Positions 1 through 5,048 of a DNA stretch of 5,048 bases are shown piece after piece. Position 1 is the first letter of the stretch. The number at the start of each line of letters is the position of its first letter. The position numbers and the translations under genes were made by a program. Source of the stretch: Terriglobia bacterium (lineage in GTDB: Bacteria > Acidobacteriota > Terriglobia > UBA7540); assembly GCA_022866195.1 (NCBI GenBank), contig JALHUF010000215.1, positions 1 to 5,048 on the forward strand, read 5' to 3'. Under the pieces are notes generated by a model. The model worked only from the letters and a program-made list of their open reading frames with translations. It ran no database searches and was not told the DNA's origin.

Positions 1-629
1 CCCCGGGAGAAAACGCCATTGAGCTTGCCCGCCAAGTGCTGCAAGCAGATCCGACGAATACGGCGGCCAAGGAATTAGAAATCCGGGCCACTGCGGCCTG
101 CGAGGAGCTGGCCCGCCGCGCTCTGGAAGGCAACGACCGAAAGCGGGCACTGGATATTTACACCCGCTTGATCAGCCTCTTCCCCGGACGAGAAGAATTT
201 CGCCGCGCCGCGGAGAGCCTCCGGAGCATCAGCTTACGTGCCATGCACTACCACGGAGTGAAGAGTGTAGGCAGGTTTCCGTTCCCCAAGTTTGCCAGCC
301 GCGGGTGCTGGGGTTACCTCAAGCTGACAGCCCAGGGATTGCAGTATGAAGGTAGCGCGGGAAACGACGCACGCGTGGATAATTTCTCCATCCCCCGGTC
401 AGCGCTGGGTGCGACCTCGGGCGCAATGGCCCGGCCAGGAGCTCTCGACGACGATTTCGCCGGCTCGGGAATCCACATGACCCACGTTATTACTGTGACG
501 GGCCAAGGCGGAGAGAACAAGTTCTACGTTTCCGAGCAAGGCATCAGCGAGTTCCAGGCGTTCTCCGCCGAGTTCTGGGGTTGGAAGTGGGGACCTACCC
601 AGCCCACCAGAAGCAGGCGGAAGAAATAG
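1..629 (+). CDS. TPR-like protein with possible C-terminal PH-like domain (3' part, 5' end outside window)
   Basis: The reading frame is open from the first complete codon at position 3 to a TAG at 627-629, giving about 208 visible residues. The GTG at 36 is in frame, but the frame continues upstream through helical, TPR-like sequence (ENAIELARQVLQADP), so 36 is probably not the true start. Visible residues 1-75 look like the end of one TPR and a further TPR-type helix pair (CEELARRALEGNDRKRALDI, then YTRLISLFPG). TPRs form superhelical protein-binding scaffolds. After a linker, residues about 100-193 alternate beta-type stretches (YLKLTAQGLQYEG, VDNFSIPRSAL, THVITVTG, NKFYVSE) and end in a helix (ISEFQAFSAEFWGW). 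That order resembles a PH- or GRAM-like fold, but this is inference from pattern only. The tail is basic (RSRRKK). No catalytic motif or membrane segment is visible. The gene converges on the large minus-strand gene, 72 bases away. Coding is certain from length and structure; function is unknown. Confidence 0.8.
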   Translation, partial: PGENAIELARQVLQADPTNTAAKELEIRATAACEELARRALEGNDRKRALDIYTRLISLFPGREEFRRAAESLRSISLRAMHYHGVKSVGRFPFPKFASRGCWGYLKLTAQGLQYEGSAGNDARVDNFSIPRSALGATSGAMARPGALDDDFAGSGIHMTHVITVTGQGGENKFYVSEQGISEFQAFSAEFWGWKWGPTQPTRSRRKK

Positions 630-701
630 GGGCCTCTTCCCTGCTGTTCCGCTTCTCTCTCCTCCCTTGGAAGCAGCAAGACAATAAACTTCCTCACGCT
701 A
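630..701. other. Convergent intergenic spacer with weak imperfect hairpin
   Basis: This spacer separates the stop codons of two converging genes. It starts with a pyrimidine-rich stretch on the plus strand (about 632-668) and has a small A/T-rich patch at 682-689. An imperfect hairpin can be drawn: 642-650 pairs with 669-678, nine base pairs with one bulged G at 673 and an 18-base loop. A second 6-bp pairing (619-624 with 635-640) overlaps the plus-strand stop codon. Neither is followed by a T-run on either strand, so a bidirectional terminator is possible from position but poorly supported by sequence. Confidence 0.3.
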
Positions 702-3700
702 CTATTGAACGGCGGGAGACAGCGGCGGAATCAGCACGTAGCGCGGTCGCGTCTGATACTCGCGCAAGTACCGCTGGTGCTCGGGGCTGTTCGGGAAGCG
801 CTCGCCCGGCCCGTAGGGATAATTGGACATCTGACGGAAAGGCAGCGGCTCGACGGTCCGGGAGTACGCCGTGTTGGGCTCGCCGTCCTTGGCCCAGCCA
901 TGCGCGTAAAGGAAGAAGGTCCGTTTCCATCCCGGCCTCAGCGCAGGGAGCCCGCGGGCGTCGAACTTCACGGTTAATTCGTCTCCCGTGGCCATCACCA
1001 CCTGGCGGTCGTCCGCGTGGCTCACCAGTTCCTGCGTGTTTCCGTAGCGAGTGTAGTTTCCGAACATGGGGTTCCAAGGGGCTTCCGCCAGGACGTTCGC
1101 GTAGTCGAAGTAATCCGGCCTCAGGTGCGCCGGGTCGCTGACGGGCGTGGAGAAGCCGCGATAGTGCAAGTCGGCGGAAACCAGCGACAGCTCGACGGGC
1201 GCAGGCGCCGCTGCCTCCTCGGCGGTGAAGAAGACCTGGTCCCAGTAAACGCAGAAGTTGGTTACAATGCGCACCTGACGCTCCGCGGAGAGAAACTTGC
1301 CAGATAGGTCGACCCGCATCGTGCGGTTAGTGCCACTCGGCAAGCCCATGTCGGGAATCACCGTGACCCAATTCCCCTGCGCCTCGCGCACCTGGAGATA
1401 AGGGGGCACCAATTGCAGTTGCGAATTCGACATCAGGGCTCGCGAGGCATTCGAGTCCGTCCAGAAGACCCATCCCCTCAGCCACAACGTCAGCGGCTCC
1501 GCCGCTGCCGCCGCGCCGAGATCGAGCGTCAGGCTGTGGACGTCTGCCAGGCCCAGGATTCGGTGCCGCCGAAAGTCGGTGGGATAACGGCCGTCCACTT
1601 CGCGGAGCAATGGCAGGACGTCGTTGCCGCGGTCGTCCACGGCCGAGACGGGGAAGTGTCTCTGGCGCACCGCGTGGAGAGTCGGCCCCGACGGAGACGA
1701 AGAGAAGATCTCGTTGGCATAAATCTCCTCGGTTGCCGGATGGTCCACCGCGAATAGCCGCACCTGGTCGAAGTAATCAACCTCCCGCAACTCGTCGGTG
1801 AGCTGGAACACGTACTTGCCGTCCTGGTCGCGCAGGCCGTCGGGCAGACGTACCAACTCCTCAGGGTAAGGCTTGATCCGGCTGCCATCCGGCAAGAGTT
1901 CGCCCAACGGAGCCACGCCCAACACATCTGTCAGGAAGACGTACCGCTCGCCATCCCACCCGTAAAGCAACGGGCAGGAACTGGCCAGCCGCTCCGATTC
2001 CCGCACCTCGATAGGCTTGTTGGTGGCGACGTTCACCCAGTTCTGTACCACGGCGTTGGGCCAAGTCACGCGCACCACATCCAGCCGCGGGAGGTCGCCC
2101 GTATAGACGCGCACGCGATCCCCAGTGACGATGACCTTGTGGTAGAAGTTCCCTGCCTTGAGTTCGACGATACTGCCAATGCCCAGCATGTTGCTCTTGA
2201 AGCCGTTCATCTTCACTTCGAGCCAGCGTGCCGGGGGTCCCTCTTTCTCGAAAGCCGTCACTTGGCCGCTGCGCGCGAGAGCGACGAGGTTCAGCTTGCC
2301 CGGGCTGCTCAGCCACGTGGGCGCGACCGCGGCAACAAGTTCGCCCTTGCTCCAGGGCAGGCTGAGACCCGCTTCCTGGAACCGCCCGGCGCGGTTGGCG
2401 ATCCAGTGCCACTTGCCGCTGGCATCGACGGCCAGCAGATCATCAAAGCTATCGCCATTCAGGTCTGCCACGGTCCCCCGAAAAGCGAAGGGTTCCTTGG
2501 GAGGCACAATGGCCGGCAGGCCCGCGACAACTGAGAACCTTCCGCCGCCGCGATTGAGCAGCACCTGGTAGCCGGTCGCCGACCACAAGGCCAGGTCGAA
2601 GTTGCCATCGTGATTTAAATCGACAACCTGAGCGTCCAGCGCGGCAGATTTGCGGAGGGCGCCCGCCTCTGCCGTGCGGTCCACGAACTTACACTCGCCC
2701 CGCCCCAGGTAGAGGGCCGGCGGCGCGTCCTCGCGGACCAGGAGCACGTCGGTGTAGCCGTCGTTGTCGAAGTCACCTAAGACAGCCGTGCGCGTGCGCC
2801 CGACGCCAGTAATACCTGAGGAGGTCGTGGCGTCGGTAAACGTGCCGTCGCCGTTGTTGCGGTAGAAACGGCTCGCGGCGCCGGGAAAGTCATCGGGGAA
2901 GGTGAAGGACGGCTTAGCAGGCGGCGCGTTCAAGTCGGTGTACACCGTGACCAGGAGATCGAGAAATCCATCATTGTCCGCGTCGAAGAGCACGGCGCGC
3001 GTAGCAAGCTCGCCGGGCTGGCCGCCGAGCCTTGCCTTCTCGGTTTCATCGACAAACGTGCCATCGCCGGCGTTGCGATACAGCCGCACTCCCCCCACGC
3101 CCACAACGAACAGCCCCGGATGGCCGCTGTTCATGTAATCGGCAAAGGTGGCGGACAGGCTGCCGCCGGGACCGCTCAACCCGGCCTTCGCAGTCACGTC
3201 CGTGAACGTCCCGTCGCCATTGTTGTGATAAAGGCGATTGCTGCCTGCGGGGTCAACCACGTAGAGATCAGGGCGCCCATCGTTGTCGTAGTCCCCGAGG
3301 ACCAAGGAGGGTCCGAAGCGCGGCACGAGGCTGCGCCGCGCGAACTCCGCCGAGTAATCACTCGCCTTGATTTCTTGCGGCACCTCGGGGGCCGCCGCGG
3401 GGCTGGATGCGCTCGATGTCACCCCGAGCTTCGCTGTGATGTCGAGAAAAGTCACCTTCTCGGCGGCTGGCCTCCGCGCCACGACGGTCGTCGGGGACGG
3501 AGGCACTACAATCGCGCCGTACTTGCCGCCCTCCAGCGCCGGATTCTGGAGCGAGATGCCCGGGACAGCGTCCCGCATCTTTTCGTGGATCTTCAGGAAC
3601 TTCTGCGCTTCCGGCTGGCGTTTCAGGCGTACCAGAGTGGTGAAACTGTGAAAGAGCGAGGCCACGTAGAAGTTCTGCCCGCGCCCGAAGCCCATCTCCA

Positions 3701-4313
3701 CCACGTGTTGATGGGCCTGGAGCGCGTCCTCAAGTTTTCTCTGGGCAAAATACACGGTGCCCAGGTTGAACCACGCCGCCGGATCGCGTGGGTCGGCCTC
3801 GATAACCCGCTTGAGGGCCGCCTCGGCATCCGGATAGCGGAGTTCGCGCTTATAGAGAATCCCCAGGCTGTAATCGGCCGCTACGAGCTTGGGATCCATT
3901 TGCTTGGCCGTGGTAAGGGGGCCCAGCGCCTCATCGAGCTTGTTGGCCTGCATCAGGGCCAAGCCAAGGTTCAGATGATCCGTGGCGAGCGCGCGCCCGG
4001 AGGCGATGACCTTTTGAAATTCTCCAGTCGCCTCCACGTACTTCCCTTGCTCGTAATACGCTTTGCCCACGTTGCGCAGGGTCTGGATATCTGCTGTGGC
4101 GGCACTAGCGGCCTTCCGCGCCGCTGGCGGAGAGGCAGGCCTCAATCCGGCACCTTCCTTCGCTGCTTGCCCCGCGGCAGGCTTCGGCCGGGCATTCCCG
4201 CCCTGGGGCGCCTCTTGGGCTTCGGTTGTCCGCCGCGGGAAGATCAGGCAGGCAACAAAAGTCAAGAGGATGATCAGGCAGATGCGGAGAATCATTTGCG
4301 CAGTTCGGCTCAT
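702..4313 (-). CDS. Secreted or anchored TPR / FG-GAP (VCBS) repeat protein with ASPIC/UnbV-like segment (CRTAC1-type)
   Basis: Complete gene of about 1203 codons, ending in TAG at 702-704. I chose the ATG at 4311-4313 because it has an AGGAGG-type sequence just upstream and opens directly into a hydrophobic export signal. The frame also extends to a TTG at 4362-4364, which would add 17 charged residues. Domains in ATG numbering: residues 8-25 are hydrophobic (ILRICLIILLTFVACLIF), a signal peptide or signal anchor; TEA/Q near 30-33 is a possible cleavage site; 33-75 is an Ala/Pro/Gly linker; about 74-252 holds five TPRs; 333-645 is a beta-propeller-like region with blade motifs DYDNDGRPD (341), DYMNSGHPG (392, degenerate), DADNDGFLD (444), DFDNDGYTD (514), DLNHDGNFD (565) and DLNGDSFDD (617), four of the blades also carrying a GDGTF-type turn followed by an FxD(V/E/A/R)T segment; 710-772 is a divergent ASPIC/UnbV-like segment with VTWPN; 778-1203 is a C-terminal region with no domain I can name. 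The DxDxDG loops are known to bind calcium in FG-GAP/VCBS families. No enzyme motif is seen. Export and a binding or scaffold role are inferred; the actual partner is unknown. Confidence 0.93.
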   Translation of the reverse strand: MSRTAQMILRICLIILLTFVACLIFPRRTTEAQEAPQGGNARPKPAAGQAAKEGAGLRPASPPAARKAASAATADIQTLRNVGKAYYEQGKYVEATGEFQKVIASGRALATDHLNLGLALMQANKLDEALGPLTTAKQMDPKLVAADYSLGILYKRELRYPDAEAALKRVIEADPRDPAAWFNLGTVYFAQRKLEDALQAHQHVVEMGFGRGQNFYVASLFHSFTTLVRLKRQPEAQKFLKIHEKMRDAVPGISLQNPALEGGKYGAIVVPPSPTTVVARRPAAEKVTFLDITAKLGVTSSASSPAAAPEVPQEIKASDYSAEFARRSLVPRFGPSLVLGDYDNDGRPDLYVVDPAGSNRLYHNNGDGTFTDVTAKAGLSGPGGSLSATFADYMNSGHPGLFVVGVGGVRLYRNAGDGTFVDETEKARLGGQPGELATRAVLFDADNDGFLDLLVTVYTDLNAPPAKPSFTFPDDFPGAASRFYRNNGDGTFTDATTSSGITGVGRTRTAVLGDFDNDGYTDVLLVREDAPPALYLGRGECKFVDRTAEAGALRKSAALDAQVVDLNHDGNFDLALWSATGYQVLLNRGGGRFSVVAGLPAIVPPKEPFAFRGTVADLNGDSFDDLLAVDASGKWHWIANRAGRFQEAGLSLPWSKGELVAAVAPTWLSSPGKLNLVALARSGQVTAFEKEGPPARWLEVKMNGFKSNMLGIGSIVELKAGNFYHKVIVTGDRVRVYTGDLPRLDVVRVTWPNAVVQNWVNVATNKPIEVRESERLASSCPLLYGWDGERYVFLTDVLGVAPLGELLPDGSRIKPYPEELVRLPDGLRDQDGKYVFQLTDELREVDYFDQVRLFAVDHPATEEIYANEIFSSSPSGPTLHAVRQRHFPVSAVDDRGNDVLPLLREVDGRYPTDFRRHRILGLADVHSLTLDLGAAAAAEPLTLWLRGWVFWTDSNASRALMSNSQLQLVPPYLQVREAQGNWVTVIPDMGLPSGTNRTMRVDLSGKFLSAERQVRIVTNFCVYWDQVFFTAEEAAAPAPVELSLVSADLHYRGFSTPVSDPAHLRPDYFDYANVLAEAPWNPMFGNYTRYGNTQELVSHADDRQVVMATGDELTVKFDARGLPALRPGWKRTFFLYAHGWAKDGEPNTAYSRTVEPLPFRQMSNYPYGPGERFPNSPEHQRYLREYQTRPRYVLIPPLSPAVQ
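2673..3233 (-). repeat. In-gene FG-GAP/VCBS repeat units
   Basis: Four repeat units within the large gene carry the turn and following strand LYHNNGDGTFTDVT (3192-3233), LYRNAGDGTFVDET (3042-3083), FYRNNGDGTFTDAT (2826-2867) and the decayed LYLGRGECKFVDRT (2673-2714). The first three are also recognisable at DNA level: 26-base plus-strand segments at 3205-3230, 3055-3080 and 2839-2864, where the 2839 copy differs from each of the other two at four positions. Spacing is about 150-216 bases, consistent with one propeller blade or blade pair per unit. The DNA similarity is probably explained by the protein repeat. Confidence 0.85.
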
Positions 4314-4316
4314 ACC

Positions 4317-4323
4317 CCTCCTC
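4317..4323 (-). promoter_or_regulatory. Ribosome binding site deciding the ATG start of the large gene
   Basis: Read on the minus strand, GAGGAGG lies just before the ATG at 4311-4313. The AGGAGG core leaves only 3 bases to the ATG, while the GAGG part (4320-4323) leaves 6, an acceptable spacing. It supports the ATG over the upstream TTG at 4362-4364, which has only CATTCC and CTTG before it on the minus strand and no purine-rich site. Confidence 0.65.
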
Positions 4324-4381
4324 GGGCCCCGGTTCGCGTGCCGGCCTCTCTCCGGGTCCCACAAGGAATGCAGAAGCCCGA

Positions 4382-4415
4382 ATTATACATCGCGCGCGCT
4401 CAGCCGTGGGGCAAA
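4382..4415 (-). promoter_or_regulatory. Putative sigma70-type promoter of the large gene
   Basis: On the minus strand a perfect TATAAT occupies 4382-4387, standing out in very GC-rich surroundings. The -35 is poor: CCCACG (4405-4410) lies at 17 bases, and the more -35-like TTTGCC (4410-4415) is 22 bases away, too far for a standard promoter. The spacer holds an alternating CG run (4391-4399). A start of transcription near 4375 would give a leader of about 60 bases before the ATG at 4313, and only about 10 before the TTG at 4364. Position just upstream of the gene supports the call; the weak -35 limits it. Confidence 0.5.
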
Positions 4416-4420
4416 GTCGC

Positions 4421-4440
4421 TCGGGCATGAATATGCCCGA
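4421..4440 (-). terminator. Perfect 8-bp inverted repeat: candidate terminator of the PEGA gene or operator of the large gene
   Basis: TCGGGCAT (4421-4428) and ATGCCCGA (4433-4440) are exact reverse complements separated by a 4-base loop, giving a compact hairpin. It begins 65 bases after the PEGA gene's stop, which suits a terminator, but the sequence that follows on the minus strand (GCGACTTTGCCCC) has only three Ts, so it is not a typical intrinsic terminator. It also sits directly upstream of the putative promoter, centred about 55 bases before the predicted transcription start, where a dimeric regulator could bind. The sequence shows the palindrome; which role it has is open. Confidence 0.4.
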
Positions 4441-4505
4441 CGGGTGCAGGCGCGAAGAAGGAAAGACACGGCAGCCAGTCCTCACGGAGACATCCAGAGC
4501 TGGCG

Positions 4506-5048
4506 CTACGGGAGTTTTTCCAGTGTCCCGTCGATAGTGATGTTGCCGCCGGGATGCACGGTCAGGGTGCGTTGCCAGAGCTTGAAGCCCGCCTTCTCGA
4601 CGGAGATTTGGTGATCGCCGGAGGGCAAGCGCAAGCTAGAGGGTGTGCTGCCCACATATTTTCCGTCCACGGTGATGTCAGCGCCTTCTGGGGTGGACTT
4701 GACCTGCACGACACTCAGTTCGGAAGGGGCGGTTGCGGCCGCTTGGGAGGCAGGCTGAGGTCTCGCCCGAGACGTAGCCTCTGACGATCCCGGCAGAAAG
4801 ATGGCCCTGTCGGCCTCCGGACTCAGCGGAGTCTTTTCCGACCCCTCAGCGGTCACCGTCTCCACTCCCGTCGGCACATGTCTGCGGTCTTCCTGGGCTA
4901 CAGCAATTGGCGCTCCCGTGGCGCCGCGCAGCGCCATCAGGACGGCGCGGTAGGTATTCTTGTGGGCTTGGAGCAATAGGCCAGAGCGCCGGCCGCCCGG
5001 CGTGGTGAACTCAATGCCCACAAAATGCACGCGAGTCTTGTGGAAGAG
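4506..5048 (-). CDS. PEGA-domain protein (3' part, 5' end outside window)
   Basis: The minus-strand frame is open from the window edge to a TAG at 4506-4508, about 180 visible residues. The first in-frame start-type codon is a GTG at 5028-5030, but the codons before it (LFHKTR) read smoothly into the following beta-type sequence and there is no clear Shine-Dalgarno in the 18 visible bases, so the real start is probably upstream. Visible residues about 5-45 form two beta-type stretches (RVHFVGIEFTT, RRSGLLLQAH) and a helix (NTYRAVLMALRGATG), possibly the end of a PH-like domain. Residues about 46-108 are a low-complexity Ala/Ser/Pro/Glu linker. Residues about 110-180 are a PEGA domain: the STPEGADITVDGKYVGSTP signature, then LRLPSGDHQISVEKAGFK and a last pair of strands. 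PEGA domains are short beta-sandwich modules, frequent in envelope and surface proteins, thought to mediate binding. No membrane segment is visible here. It lies 192 bases upstream of the large gene, in the same direction. The PEGA call is firm; cell location and role are not known. Confidence 0.88.
   Translation of the reverse strand, partial: LFHKTRVHFVGIEFTTPGGRRSGLLLQAHKNTYRAVLMALRGATGAPIAVAQEDRRHVPTGVETVTAEGSEKTPLSPEADRAIFLPGSSEATSRARPQPASQAAATAPSELSVVQVKSTPEGADITVDGKYVGSTPSSLRLPSGDHQISVEKAGFKLWQRTLTVHPGGNITIDGTLEKLP

Noticed and set aside
619..640. A 6-bp inverted repeat overlapping the first gene's stop codon as a terminator
   Set aside because: The stem is short, the loop is 10 bases, and no T-run follows on either strand.
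581..1141. A 186-codon plus-strand open frame overlapping the ends of the first and the large gene
   Set aside because: The translation is Arg/Ser/Gly-rich low-complexity sequence with no recognisable motif, and it overlaps two better-supported genes in other frames.
1861..2412. A 183-codon minus-strand open frame inside the large gene in another frame
   Set aside because: It is fully contained in the large gene, where the competing frame encodes recognisable FG-GAP and ASPIC/UnbV-like sequence. Its own translation is Arg/Gly/Gln-rich with no domain.
2839..3230. Three related 26-base DNA segments that could suggest a CRISPR-like or other DNA repeat
   Set aside because: They encode the conserved GDGTF turn of successive FG-GAP blades, are imperfect, are unevenly spaced and lie within one open frame. 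Protein repeat structure explains them.
4251..4275. Possible lipobox around the cysteine in the hydrophobic N-terminal segment of the large protein (TFVAC)
   Set aside because: The -3 residue is Phe rather than Leu, and the cysteine is followed by more hydrophobic residues and then RR, so lipoprotein processing is poorly supported compared with a signal peptide or anchor.
3120..4430. A 436-codon open frame on the plus strand, opposite the 5' part of the large gene
   Set aside because: It lies antisense to clear TPR and FG-GAP coding sequence. Its translation is rich in Arg, Gly, His and Val with no domain, as expected for the shadow of a GC-rich gene.
4105..4485. A 126-codon minus-strand open frame across the intergenic region and the large gene's start
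   Set aside because: It overlaps the signal-peptide coding region in a different frame, has no domain, and would run through the putative promoter and hairpin.
4554..4784. A 76-codon plus-strand open frame opposite the PEGA domain
   Set aside because: It is antisense to an unmistakable PEGA domain and has Gly/Arg-rich shadow composition.

Overview
The window is GC-rich, densely coding bacterial DNA. The large secreted or anchored TPR + FG-GAP/VCBS + ASPIC/UnbV protein and the PEGA-domain protein are of kinds common in Acidobacteriota. That phylum is my best guess for the source, from protein style alone; no rRNA or other marker gene is present. I see no tRNA, rRNA, CRISPR array, insertion sequence or phage gene.

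Layout. Positions 1-629 (+) hold the 3' end of a gene encoding a TPR-like helical region followed by a possible PH-like beta domain and a basic tail. Positions 630-701 are a short convergent spacer. Positions 702-4313 (-) hold one complete gene of about 1203 codons. Its product has an N-terminal hydrophobic export signal or anchor, an Ala/Pro linker, about five TPRs, six FG-GAP/VCBS-type blade motifs, a divergent ASPIC/UnbV-like segment, and a C-terminal region of about 425 residues that I cannot assign to a named domain. Positions 4314-4505 are a 192-base intergenic region. It carries a Shine-Dalgarno sequence, a perfect TATAAT -10 box and a perfect 8-bp inverted repeat. Positions 4506-5048 (-) hold the 3' part of a gene ending in a PEGA domain; its 5' end lies beyond the window.

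How the genes relate. The PEGA gene and the large gene run in the same direction, but the gap between them and the separate promoter-like sequence suggest the large gene can be transcribed on its own. The first gene converges on them. All three products are built from interaction or scaffold modules (TPR, beta-propeller-type repeats, PEGA, possibly PH-like), and I see no catalytic motif. A role in the cell envelope or in protein-protein or protein-glycan contacts is plausible but inferred. The most useful targets for follow-up are the unassigned C-terminal region of the large protein, the possible shared PH-like module in the two flanking partial genes, and the inverted repeat just upstream of the large gene's putative promoter. 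I do not see convincing evidence of a new multi-gene system.
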